Assembly (NCBI GenBank): GCA_021014945.1
Contig: MU266349.1
Location: 62,001 to 126,000, forward strand
Length of the DNA stretch: 64,000 bases
DNA from: Leucogyrophana mollusca
Lineage: Eukaryota > Basidiomycota > Agaricomycetes > Boletales
Direction: 5' to 3'
Positions 15,501 to 25,388 of this stretch are shown here, piece by piece. The position numbers were made by a program, and so were the translations under genes. Below the pieces are notes generated by a model. That model did no database searches. It was not told where the DNA came from and saw only the letters and a list, made by a program, of their open reading frames with translations. Every line of letters starts with the position of its first letter. Positions within the stretch are counted from its first letter, which is position 1.

Positions 15501-16709
15501 ACTTGAAGGCTGGTGGTACGGGTACGGGTACGTGGCGTGACTTAGCTGTGTGTGCGCGTGTGCGTACGTGTGCTTACCTGCTGATCAGATGAGCGTGTTG
15601 AGTTCCCGACGCGGCGATCGGCGCCTGAGGGGCTGGGGCCGGGGCCGGGGCATGGATTAGGTCTGGGGCAGGGGCTGGGGCGGGAGGGCAACACACCAAA
15701 CCTCGTCCTCGGCACCGACAAGCGCTCGACGCCAAAAGCGGGGAAACGCGCACAGACGCAGACACAGACGCCGACGGCGCTGCGTACGCCTTCGCGGAGT
15801 AGGCTGGGGAGCAATGGCATGGGCACGGGCACGGGCACGCCGACGCGACGGAGGCTGGGGAGTGGGAGCACCGACCGGGCTCGCTCTCGCGTTCACTCTC
15901 ACTCCCAGTCTTACGCTCACCCTCATTCTCAATCTTACGCTCACGCTCACTCGAACGCTCACCCCCACTCGAACTCGAACCCGAACCTGAACTCGCACTC
16001 CCACCCCGCGCATTCATACCCCGACCTCGCGCACCCCACCCACATCCACACCCTCCCCCGCCCGCTTATAGCGCGCACGAACTCGCACGGCGTCGTTCTC
16101 TCCGCTGGGCCGAAGCGGCGCGCGCGGACGGCGCATTTGCATGAGGTGCGGGCTGGCGCGGGGACTGCGCGGGGCGGGGGTGGGGCTGGGGTTGCCAGGG
16201 AAGGGGCGGGGGTTGGGGGTGCGAGGGAACATGTGGGCAGGGAGAATGCGGGGACGAGATGGGAGAACGCAGGGACGGACAGGGAGAACACACAGACAAA
16301 CAGGAAAAACGCGGGAACTCGGAGCGGGAGGGAGAACGAGCCCGCGGACGTGTTCGGTGCGACCTCGAGCAACCAGGCGCCCCCGCCGCGGTTGCGGACG
16401 ACGTCTGGTGGTGCGAAGGTGCTGTTCTCGAAGGCGGGGGAGGGGGGGGCGTTTGGCCCGCGCCGGCCGCTTTCGCCGCTAGAGCTTCCGCGCCGGGCAG
16501 GGGGTGGGGATGGGAATGGAAGTGGCACTGGGGGTGGAGCTGGAAGTGGAAATGGAAATGGGGCTGGGATCAGAGATGGAAGTGGAACTGGGGACGGAGA
16601 GGAGAGCGGCGGTGACTACGACGACGGGTGGGTCGACACGGACGTCGAGGGCTCTGAGGTGGAGGTGGAGTGTGCTGGCGCTGCGCCGGAGGTTGCGGGG
16701 CGTGGATAG
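12516..16709 (+). CDS. SLP1: SUN-like domain membrane protein (Slp1/SUCO type)
   Basis: Member of the SUN-like (mid-SUN) family, ER membrane glycoproteins that in yeast (Slp1 with Emp65) protect soluble folding proteins. The ATG at 12516 opens a signal peptide (VLPAALLALLLASPALA). The family motif LLSFEEWKA lies near 12720. The SUN-like domain runs from FNYANTDCSARVHTAHRSAK through YVVVELCEDIRIDTVQLANF to YYCPVSLLRVYGLTHLEHWK, with an intron around 13287-13350. A low-complexity region with 18-bp repeats follows, then a coiled coil (IMNRLAVLETNHTLYARYLE), a transmembrane helix (LGIAQLCLLLAVLVFMGF) and a long repetitive cytosolic tail rich in Gly, Ser, Arg and Gln. The tail is joined by an intron ending near 15592 and stops at 16707-16709. 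The tail is unusually long for the family. Confidence 0.9.
13783..14010 (+). repeat. 18-bp degenerate coding repeat in the SUN-like gene
   Basis: About a dozen 18-bp units encode six-residue repeats of the type TDNSAN or TDNPAN. They form a low-complexity acidic and Asn-rich linker between the SUN-like domain and the coiled coil. Units differ at synonymous and nonsynonymous sites. Confidence 0.8.
15393..15450 (+). repeat. 15-bp coding repeat, FQQKE
   Basis: Four copies of a 15-bp unit encode FQQKE, right after a Gln/Ser-rich stretch and before a run of glycines in the cytosolic tail of the SUN-like protein. Confidence 0.85.
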
Positions 16710-17224
16710 GTGGGGTGCGCCGTGCGTGGATTATACCCTTGCGGCGTGGGCTTTCGTTCGTGTTCGTGTTCGTGGATGTACTATACCAAGCGTGCATGCG
16801 TTACTTGCTTGCCCGTGGCCGATGGGACGAGGACGCCTCCGCCCCCTGATCAAGCTACTTGGGCTCTGTAATAGTACGCGCGCGTGCGGGTTCACTGGTA
16901 CTTTGGGCTTTGGAGTTCGTGATTATCGCTAGCCTGTGATAGCTGCTAATCGACAAGGAGGTAAAGATGGGCTATGGCAGATATACTGTATAAAACTCAT
17001 AGCAAGCATTTTGGATACAATTGTCACGGAAGTTGACTGCAGCTGCATTCACCTCGAAGTCGTTGCCATTTCGTGAGTTGTCCGCGAAAAAAGCGTTAGA
17101 ACACCATATCGCCCATAAGGGGCTACTCAAAGTCTGCGACGATAAAGACAAAACAGCGCGGTGTGGGGTGTCCCAGTCCCCGAGATGTATAGCCCAGTGA
17201 GTGACCTCCGTATGTTCCAATAGT
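16710..17224. other. Intergenic with Ras-array 3' flank
   Basis: From about 17070 it carries the 3' flanking module that recurs downstream of the Ras-like copies: a tttcgtgagttgtcc block, gcccataaggggct, then acgacgataaagacaa. No coding sequence seen. Confidence 0.6.
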
Positions 17225-18062
17225 TTAGCCGAAGATGGGTATCAGCCTGCTTCGGTGTATGACCGACTGTCGGAGGCCCATGCAAGTAAGAAACGGCTGG
17301 AAAAGCCTGGGACGCAAGACATCCACAAACCTGGGGCGGACTCCTGCTTGTGATGAGCCTGACAACGCTTGTGAACGCCTCGGTGACGTTGTGGTCCTCC
17401 TTCGCCGAAGTCTCGATAAACTCGCATCCGAGCACTTCCGCAAGGTGTCGCCCCTCTGCAGTCCAATGAGCGATCCTGTTACATAGGCATGACGCTCGCT
17501 CGCTCACCTGTCGTGCTCACTTCGCGATCGCTGCCAGAAAGGTCACACTTCGCGCCGACGATGATCGCAGGGTACAGTTCCGGGTCCTTAGCCGTGAACA
17601 CCTCCTGATATATCGTAGCGACGTTCTCAAACGACGTTCTGCAGGCGACGGAGTACACGATGAAGAAGCAGCTCGCCTTGTTGATGTAGAGCTGCCGGAA
17701 GGCTTGCGGCCCGAAGAACGTCATGTCAGGTATGTACGGATTCTGCCCCCACTCGCCGAAGCTCCCGTCGAGGACGTCGATGCGCACACGTTCTTCGTCT
17801 ATCACCATTTCCTTGCGGGATGCGTCTGTGTATCGAGTGTCGGCTGGTCAGCCGTAGGGAGTGGTCTGCGGTATGTCGGGCTGCATACCGCCCAGCCAGT
17901 CGTTATAGTCGGGAACAAAGTCGTGCAGGCAGAACCGGCATGCGAGGGCAGTTTTCCCGACGCCTGTGCGCGAGCGCCATGAGGATGACGGTGGGGTATG
18001 AGTTGAAGTACCAGAGATCCCACACCTTGGTCGCCAGTGATAAGGAGACGGAGACACCTCAT
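17225..18062 (-). CDS. Divergent Ras-like protein, copy A (putative pseudo-GTPase)
   Basis: Five exons on the minus strand. Exon 1 starts at 18062 (MRCLRLLITGDQ). A phase-1 intron then splits the P-loop, and exon 2 continues GVGKTALACRF. Ras-fold landmarks are recognisable: FIVYSVACRTSFENV, IIVGAKCDL and the G5 region CEFIETSAK. Against Ras, residue 12 is Gln, the switch-I Thr35 is Trp (YNDWLGD), DTAGQE is DGSFGE, so Gly60 and Gln61 are gone, and NKCD is AKCD. The C-terminus ends SRLIPIFG at 17225, with no CaaX box. Length is about 195-200 residues, like Ras. The alignment keeps Ras spacing exactly through switch I. GTP hydrolysis looks unlikely, and nucleotide binding is uncertain. Confidence 0.75.
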
Positions 18063-18124
18063 AACACTTCCCTTATGCTTTCCAGTGACAGCCTCAGTGT
18101 GTCCTTGGTGAATCCTCGTCGTCA

Positions 18125-18225
18125 CGATTCGTGATGTACGAAGTTGAAGAGAGTGGAACAGCAGGCGTTGGAATTTGTTTCGGCCGGCAGTGTGCAATGC
18201 ACAGACTTGGGTCTGCCAATAGGAC
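18125..18225 (-). repeat. Duplicated upstream module of Ras-like copies
   Basis: About 90 bp upstream of the copy A ATG recurs upstream of every copy: 19635-19720 (B), 21225-21305 (C), 22858-22930 (D), and in reverse orientation at 29455-29535 (E). Shared blocks include gattcgt.gtttacgaag, gagtggaacagc, ggtgttggaatctgtt and cagtgtacaatgcacagac. It is a candidate shared promoter element; function is inferred only from co-duplication. Confidence 0.65.
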
Positions 18226-18364
18226 TGCTGAGTCGTTATCAACTGCAAGCTTGAGGTTGAAGTTGACCAGCGATGCAGGGTCTTAGTTTACACTGTACAA
18301 CCCATTCCGGAACTGGTCACAGTATCCATGGTGTTGTTAACGTTGGGTCACCCCGAAAAGGGCT

Positions 18365-18640
18365 TTAGAACTATATGGGACGATAGAGTCTAAGTCTACG
18401 ACGATAAAGACAACAGAGAGCAGTGCGGGGTGTCGTGGTCTCCGAGATGTATGTACAGCCTGGCGAGCGACCTCGGTCGATTCTCCCTGAGTTTAGCCGC
18501 CATTGTGAAGGGACCAAGATTTTCAGCCCGATAGCGGGGTTGTTCATGGACGTCGAGGGCTCTGAGGTGGAGTATGCTGGCGCGCGTCGTGGATAGGTGG
18601 GGTGGGGTTTCGTGAGTTGTCCACGAAAAGTGTTTGAGCA
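18365..18640. repeat. Orphan duplicated flank carrying a SUN-gene fragment
   Basis: 18365-18540 is a 3' flank module (acgacgataaagacaacag, then a gtttagccgcca block) without an adjacent Ras gene. 18546-18600 repeats the 3' end of the SUN-like gene (16640-16715): gtcgagggctctgaggtgg, the stop-codon region cgtggataggtggggtg and a short internal deletion. The next bases match the tttcgtgagttgtcc block that lies after the SUN gene at about 17070. This is a duplication scar. Confidence 0.75.
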
Positions 18641-18762
18641 TCATATCGCCCATAAGGGGCTAAATTTAACTCTACGACGATGAACACAAAACAGAGTGGT
18701 GTGCGGTGTCCTAGTCTCCGAGTTGTATAGCCCAGCGAGTGGCCTTCGTCTGTTCCGATAGT

Positions 18763-19595
18763 TTAGCCGGAGGTGGGTATCAGCCTGCTTCGATGTATGA
18801 CCGACTGTCGGAGGCCCATGCAAGTAAGAAACGGCCAGAAAAGCCTGGAACGCGGGGTATCCACAAACCTGGGGTGGATTCCGGCTTGTGATGAGCCTGA
18901 CAATACTTGTGAACGCCTCGGTGACATTGTGGTCCTCCTTCGCCGAAGTCTCGATAAACTCGCATCCGAGTACTTCCGCGAGGTGTCGCCCCTCTGCAGG
19001 CCAATGAGCCATCCCATTACACCATTACATACATAGGCATAACGCTCGCTGCTCACCATTCGTGCTCACTTCGCGATCACTGTCAGCAAGATCGCATTTC
19101 GCGGCGACGATGATCGCAGGGTACAGTTCCGGGTCCTTAGCCATGAACATCTTTTGATATATCGTTGCGACGTTCTCAAACGATGATCTGCGGGCAACGG
19201 AATAGACGATGAAGAAGCAGCTCGCCCCGTCGATGTAGCGTTGCCGGAAGGCTTGCGGCCCGAAGAACGTCAAGTCAGGTATGTACGGATTTTGCCCCCA
19301 GTCGCCGAAGTTGCCGTCGACGACGTTGGTACGTACACATTTCTCGTCTATCATCATTTCCTTGCAGGATGATCCTGTCGGCTGGTCAGCCGTAGGAAGT
19401 AGTTCTGCTGTATGTTGGCCTGCATACCGCGCTTCCACCAGTGGTTATCGCCGGGAAGAAAGCCGCCCAGGCAGAACCGGCATGCAAGGGCAGTTTTCCC
19501 GACACCTGTGCGCGAGCACCGTGAGGGTGGGTATGAAATTGAAGTGGAGATCTCACACCTTGGTCGCCAGTGATAAGGAGGCGGAGATACTTCAT
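18763..19595 (-). CDS. Divergent Ras-like protein, copy B (putative pseudo-GTPase)
   Basis: Same five-exon layout as copy A. It starts at 19595 with MKYLRLLITGDQ, then GVGKTALACRF after the P-loop intron. Switch I is the most diverged of the family (GDNHWWKRG, one extra residue). The G3 region reads DGNFGD, G4 is AAKCDL and G5 is CEFIETSAK. It ends SRLIPTSG at 18763 without a CaaX box. It is closest to copy A, which sits next to it, especially across the last exon and the flanks. Frame and splice sites are intact, so I call it a gene rather than a pseudogene, but switch I suggests relaxed constraint. Confidence 0.68.
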
Positions 19596-20301
19596 AACAC
19601 TTTCGGTGTGGCCTTGGCGAGTTCTTGTCGTCACGATTCGTAATTTACGAAGAGCAGAACAGCAGGTGTTGGAATCTGTTTCGGCTGGCAGCGTACAGTG
19701 CACAGACCTGTGTCTATCAATAAGAATGCTGAATCTATACCAATTCCAAGCTTGGGGTTGAGGTTGCCCAGCGATGGTAGGCCTTTATGTACGGTTTACA
19801 TACACCTAATTTACAGCCCTTTCTAGAATTCATATCCACGGTGTTGGCCCTTGGCCGGTCGGCGTGCGTCACGCGACCTTGGCGACTTTTGACTCCGACT
19901 ACGGCTTTCTGGTGAGCCGTTGGTGAGCAACCCGAAAAAAGAGATAAAATTGTCATGGTGTAAAGCTTCATGCACCTCCAGTGGTTAAAGTCGTCGCCGT
20001 TTTCGAACACTATATTGCGCTATATCTAAGTCTACCGACAATAAGGGGTATCATGGTCTCCAAGAGGTATGTATAACAGTGTATAACCCAGCAAGTGACT
20101 CGGTCGATTGAAGATTCTCCATAGTTTAGCCGCCACTGTGGAGGTACCAGGGGTTTCAGTCCCCTGGCGGGGTTGTTCACCGACAGAATGGTCCGAATAT
20201 CATAGGCGACTCGCTGCGGGGAACAAGACACAGTTAACTTAGGAACATGTCGCAGCTGGACCTTGTGTTGAAGATAGTGCTCCACTCTATCCCGGGCGTA
20301 A
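19596..20301. other. Ras-array spacer
   Basis: Consists of the shared upstream module of copy B followed, after unique sequence, by the recurring 3' flank module of copy C (the region around 20025-20190). No separate gene seen. Confidence 0.5.
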
Positions 20302-21153
20302 CTAGATAACGACACAGCGGGCTGTGTGTCTGCGTGGGGGACTGCTTCGACGTACTACCGACTGTTGGAGGCCCATGGAAGTAAGAAACGGCCAGAAAAG
20401 GCTAGGACGCAAGGTATCCACAGACCTGGGGTGGATTCCGGCTCATGAAGAGCCTGACAACGCTTGTGAACGCCTCAGTGACATTATGATCCTCCTTGGC
20501 TGAAGTCTCGATAAATTCACATCCCAGCACCTCCGCGAGGTGTCGCCCCTCTGTAATCCAGTAAGCCATCCGTTACATAGACATGACGCTCGCTCGCTCA
20601 CCACTCGTGCTCACTTCGCGATCACTGTCAGCAAGATCACATTTCGCGCCGACAATGATCGCAGGGTACAGTTTCGGGTCCTTAGTTCTGAACACCTCTT
20701 GGTATATCGTTGCGACGTTCTCAAACGATGATCTGCTGGCGACAGAGTAGACGATGAAGAAACAGCTCGCCTCCCTGATGTAGAGTCGCCGGAGGACTTG
20801 CTCCCCGAACAAGGGCGCCACGTCTGGTATGTACGGATTTTGCCCCCACCTGCAGTAGCTGTCGTCGAGGATATCGATAAATACGCACTCCTTGTCGATA
20901 ATCATTTGCTTGCGGAATCCTTCTGTGTAGCGAGTGTCGACCAGTCAGACATAGGGATTAGTTTTGATATATGTTGATCTGCGTACCATCCAGCCATTCA
21001 TCAAAGTCGGGAATAAAGTGGCACAGGACAAACTGGCGTGCGAGGGAAGTTTTCCCAACGCCTGCACATGAGCATCGTGAGGGTGGGGTATGAATTGGAG
21101 TGGAGACCCCAACCTCGGTCGCCAGTAATAAGGAGGTGGAGACACCTCACCAT
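20302..21153 (-). CDS. Divergent Ras-like protein, copy C, with CaaX box (putative pseudo-GTPase)
   Basis: Exon 1 starts at 21153 (MVRCLHLLITGDR), then GVGKTSLARQF. Residue 12 is Arg, Thr35 is Trp (FDEWLDE), the G3 region is DDSYCRW, G4 is GAKCDL and G5 is CEFIETSAK. The last exon, reached by a phase-0 intron after RNPPQ, reads SVVRRSSPPRRHTARCVVI and stops at 20302-20304. It therefore ends in a basic stretch plus CVVI, a prenylation (CaaX) signal. The exon 1 donor is GTTGGG, weaker than in the other copies. A membrane-targeted, probably non-hydrolysing Ras derivative. Confidence 0.74.
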
Positions 21154-21946
21154 GATAATGCTTCCCTTATGCTTTCCAGTGGCGGCCACAGTGTGTGTCC
21201 TTGGCGAGTCCTGGTCGTCACGATTCGTAGTTTACAAGGAGAGTGGAACAGCGGGTGTTGGAATCTGTCTTGGTCGGCAGGGTACAATACACAGATCTGG
21301 GTCTGCCGCCAAATCTCCACCACCAATTGCAAGCTTGGGGTTGAAATTGACTGGCGATGCAGGGTCTTTACACTTTAATTTACAGCCCATTCTGGAATGT
21401 GTATCCACGGTGTTGGGTCGGCACGTGGCGCCGCGCGACCTTTGGCAACTTCAGTTTTGGCTACAACTTGTTCGCGAGCACCTTGGAAAAAAAAGATACA
21501 GCTGTCACGACAGACACCTCTAGTGTCACAAGCCCTTCATGCACATCGCATAGAAAGCACGCACCTTAACCAAAAGTCCTTACTCAGGATCCGAGAGGAT
21601 CACCAGAACTTGGAAACTTGCACAAGAGTGTTTAAAAGCTGTATCGCCCATAAGGGGCTAAACCTAAGTCTACGACGATAAAAGACAACAGGGCAAGGCA
21701 GGGTGTCCTAGTTTCCGAGATGTATGTATAGCCCAGCGAGTGACCTCGATCTATTCCCATCATGTCAGCCACCATTGTGGAGGGAACAGAGGTTTCAGCC
21801 CAATAGCGAGATTGTTCACCGACAGACTGGGCTACGTGGTCCGAATAGAGGCGACTCGCTGCGGAAAACGGGACACAGAATAACTTAGGAACATGCCACA
21901 GCTGGACCTTGTGTTGAAGATAGTTCCCTCTCTATCCCGGGTGTAA
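21154..21946. other. Ras-array spacer
   Basis: Holds the upstream module of copy C (21225-21305) and the 3' flank module of copy D (about 21640-21830). Nothing else recognisable. Confidence 0.5.
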
Positions 21947-22801
21947 CTAGATAACAACACAGCGGGCTGTGTGTCTGCGTGGGGGACTGCTTCGATGTCC
22001 TACCGACTGTCGGAGGCCCATGGGAGTAAGAAACAGCCAGAAAAGGCTAGGACGCAAGGTATTCACAGACCTGGGATGGATTCCGGCTTATGAAGAGCTT
22101 AACAAGACTTGTGAATGCCTCGGTGACATTATGATCCTCCTTGGCTGAAGTCTCGATAAATTCACATCCCAGCACCTCCGCGAGGTGTCGTCCCTCTGGG
22201 ATCCAGTAAGCCATCCGTTACATAGACATGACGCTCGCTCGCTCACCACTCGTGCTCACTTCGCGATCACTGTCAGCAAGATCACATTTCGCGCCGACAA
22301 TGATCGCAGGGTACAGTTCCGGGTCCTTAGTTCTGAACACCTCTTGGTATATCGTTGCGACGTTCTCAAACGACGATCTGCTGGCGACAGAGTAGACGAT
22401 GAAGAAACAGCCCGCATCCCTGATGTAGAGTCGCCGGAAGGCCAGCCCCCCGAAGAAGGGCGCCACGTCAGGCATGAACGGGTTTTGCCCCCATTCGTAG
22501 TAGCTGCCGTCGAGGACATCGAGAAAGACACGTTCCTCGCCTACAACCATTTGCTTGCGGAATGCTTCTGTGCATCGAGTATCGACCAGTCAGCCATAGG
22601 GAGTAGTTCCGTTGTATGTTGGTCTGCATACCATCCAGCGGGTTATGATTATCCGAGTCAGGAACAAATTGGCACAGGAAAAACCGGGATGCGAGGGAAG
22701 TTTTCCCAACGCCTGTGCGTGAGCATCGTGAGGGTGGGGTATGAATTGGGGTGGAGACCCGCACCTTCGTCGCCAGTGATAAGTAGACGGAGATACCTCA
22801 T
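21947..22801 (-). CDS. Divergent Ras-like protein, copy D, with CaaX box (putative pseudo-GTPase)
   Basis: Starts at 22801 (MRYLRLLITGDE), P-loop GDEGVGKTS, so residue 12 is Glu. Switch I is two residues longer (DSDNHNPLDEAF). The G3 region is DGSYYEW, G4 is GAKCDL and G5 is CEFIETSAK. After the last phase-0 intron the C-terminus reads SVGHRSSPPRRHTARCVVI, with the stop at 21947-21949. It thus keeps the same CaaX box as copy C. Exon 3 and its reading frame are very similar to copy C, suggesting the most recent duplication in the array. Same reservations about activity as for the other copies. Confidence 0.74.
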
Positions 22802-23280
22802 ATTATGCTTTCCAGTGGCGGCCAGGGTGTCCTCGGCAGGTCCTCGTCCTCGTCGTCACGATTCGTAGTTTACGAAGAGAGTGGAATAGCGGGGGTTGGA
22901 TTCTGGCAGTGTACCATCCACAGACCAGGATCCTCAGTTTGTCAATAAGACTAAATCTCTATTATATGTACCAACTCCAAGCCTGGGGTTGAAGTTGACG
23001 GACGATGCAACGTCTTTAATGACACTGTCATTTACAGCCCTTTTCTGGAATTAGTGGGCCAGCACTGCATCACGCGATCAGATCTCGTGGACTCAACGTG
23101 AGCAGTCTGCTTCCTCGCTTCGAGCTTTCGGTTTATCGGACGTATGCTTGGGCTTATATATATAAATCATAACGCGGCGCATGGGATACATCTATCAGCC
23201 AGGCTCGTCCGTCCACCATCCTCTATCGCCGGCCACCGTCTTCTCGCTGTAACTCGTACTAAGCTACACACTTGCCCACT
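22802..23280. other. Divergent intergenic region
   Basis: Between the divergent copy D and the FMN dehydrogenase gene. Contains the copy D upstream module and a TATA box for the dehydrogenase. Confidence 0.5.
23155..23167 (+). promoter_or_regulatory. TATA box of FMN dehydrogenase gene
   Basis: A clean tatatatataaat element lies about 115 bp upstream of the ATG at 23281, a usual distance for a fungal core promoter with a short leader. Confidence 0.5.
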
Positions 23281-25128
23281 ATGACCGCGCTCGCACCCCC
23301 AAAAGACAAATGGGTCGACTTCCTACTGAATATCTATGGATCGGGAAAGCCACCTGTGATGGGCACAGTGGACATCAAGCAGATCGAGGAGAAGGCTCGG
23401 GAGGCTATGAAAGATCACCTGCGTGCGTGTCCGTTGATCGATGCAGTGATTCACCGAGGCCCTGATTGGCTCTGGTGGTATCTTGTGCACATGCCTCATA
23501 TCTGGCATCTTATCCTGCAGCGGCGTACATGTACACCTTTGGCAGCGCGGGTACCTGTTCTACTGATGCCGCGAACCGAAAGGCGTTCGACAGGTACAAG
23601 ATCGTCCCCCGGATGCTGCGCAACGGCACGGCGCGAAAGATCGAGGTGAGCACCCCACACCGCCGTAATCTTTCCCCCAAAGCGCGTGCCAATGCACTAC
23701 AATGATCTGACTGGACTCGTGCTCGATGCGTGATTATCAGACCACGATCCTCGGCGTCACATACCCCACGCCCATTTTTGTCGCCCCCGTCGGCGTACAG
23801 GGTATCCTCCACGCAGACGGCGAGATCGCCACGGCGGGCGCAGCAGCGAAGGTCGGCGTCCCCTACATCATGAGCTCCGCGTCCTCGCGGTCGATCGAGC
23901 AAGTCGCAGAGGTCAACGGGCCCAACGGCCACCGCTGGTACCAGCTCTACTGGTACGTACCCACACCCCGTCTCTCCCGCCTGCTGAATAAATGAACCAC
24001 GCAAAATCCTTGCCATATTCTTTGTGCCTGTGCACTGTGTCCCCTGTGCGTGCCCACGCAGGCCCCGCACCTCGGAGGTGACGCTCTCCCTCCTCAAGCG
24101 CGCAAAGCAAAACGGCTTCACGGCGCTCGTCATCACTCTCGACACGATGCTCCTCGGCTGGCGCCCACACGACATCGAGACCGCGTACATCCCCTTTGCA
24201 TACGGCGTCGGCATCCAGGTTGGCACCTCCGACCCCGTGTTCATGGCGCGCTTCGGGCTCCAGCCCAAGACCCAAGTCCCGAAGTTCCCGTTCGACCCCG
24301 CGGAGGTGACGGCACAGTACGCGGCAGGGGACGAGGCCGCGCGGGAGGCGGTGATGCTCGGGAAGGCGTGGTTGGCAGAGATCAACTCTGGGGTGTTCAG
24401 GACCTGGGAGGACCTCGCGTTTATCAGGGAAAACTGGGAGGGACCGATTGTGTTGAAGGGTATACAGCACGTAGCAGTGAGTCTGTGCCTCATTGTTGTG
24501 TTCCGCATCAATCTCATTCAGATCCCTGCGCCGCCTACCACCCCCTCCCCGCACAGGACGCTGAAAAAGCCATCGAGCTAGGCATGGACGGGATAGTTGT
24601 GTCCAACCACGGTGCGTACAACTCCTGACCCACTCGATCCCACGTGCTGAAACCAGTTATATAGGTGGACGACAAGTCGACGGCGCCATCGCCTCGCTAG
24701 ATGCCCTCGACGCCGTCTGCCAGTCGCAGAAGGTCCTTGCGGCGCAGAAGACCGGCAAATTCGCCGTGCTGTTCGACTCGGGGATCCGCACGGGGAGCGA
24801 CATCATCAAGGCGCTTGCCCTGGGTGCGCAGGGGGTTTTGAGTGCGTGTTCAGTGTCTTTTCTGGCTCCCGTCCCGCCCCCGATGCCCTTATTTTGTCGT
24901 CCTTGTCCCGTTCATTTGTGTTTCTTTTTGGTTGCTGACGGAAATACCCACGCAGTCGCCCGCCCGTTCATGTACTCCCTCGCCATCGCAGGCCAGCCCG
25001 GCGTCGAGCAGATCCTCAACCAGCTGATCTCGGACTTCCACATCACGCTCGGGCTGAGCGGGTACAGCGACGTGAACGAAATCATTGGCAAGAGAGAGGT
25101 GCTGACGAAGGTGGATTACTTGTTGTGA
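23281..25128 (+). CDS. FMN-dependent alpha-hydroxy-acid dehydrogenase/oxidase
   Basis: Member of the L-lactate dehydrogenase/glycolate oxidase/lactate 2-monooxygenase family, oxidising 2-hydroxy acids with FMN on a TIM barrel. Seen in order: MYTFGSAGT near 23530, FVAPVGVQGILHADGE, MSSASSRSIEQVAE, WYQLYW, VITLDTMLLGWRPHD, IVLKGI, VVSNHGGRQVDG (catalytic His and substrate-binding Arg, joined across an intron near 24615-24665), LFDSGIRTGSDIIKALALGA, then VARPFMYSLA. Around six introns. The ATG at 23281 follows a TATA box; there is no signal peptide and no cytochrome b5 domain, so it is not flavocytochrome b2. The central insert and C-terminal region resemble lactate 2-monooxygenase-like fungal proteins. 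Substrate unresolved. Confidence 0.92.
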
Positions 25129-25388
25129 TTCACTGCTGGCTGGAAAGTAAATAAGGAAATGGAAACGAAGGAACATGAACTTGGCCTATGGAAGCAGTTG
25201 GGAGCTGTGTATGTATTGTAATTAGACCTCTAGCGTCCGAACGAGTACTCTGAAGGGCGGAAGCGAATGCTGCCGAGGCGATTGGGACGACTCAATCCGA
25301 AAGCGCAGTGGTAGTGTTCAGAACGAAACAAGATAGATACTGGGCAGTGCTTACTCAAGTCCATGAAAGTATGACGGTACCACCAGTA

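Noticed and set aside
18763..19595. Calling Ras-like copies A and B pseudogenes
   Set aside because: Frames, splice sites and domain spacing are intact. Loss of catalytic residues is shared with the CaaX-bearing copies, so it is a family trait rather than evidence of decay.
17225..22801. Reading the Ras-like array as a transposon or LTR element
   Set aside because: No transposase, integrase, reverse transcriptase, terminal inverted repeats or target-site duplications are visible. The repeated flanks fit segmental gene duplication.
23510..24517. 335-codon minus-strand frame
   Set aside because: Antisense to the FMN dehydrogenase exons and introns. High GC and codon structure of the real gene keep the opposite frame open.
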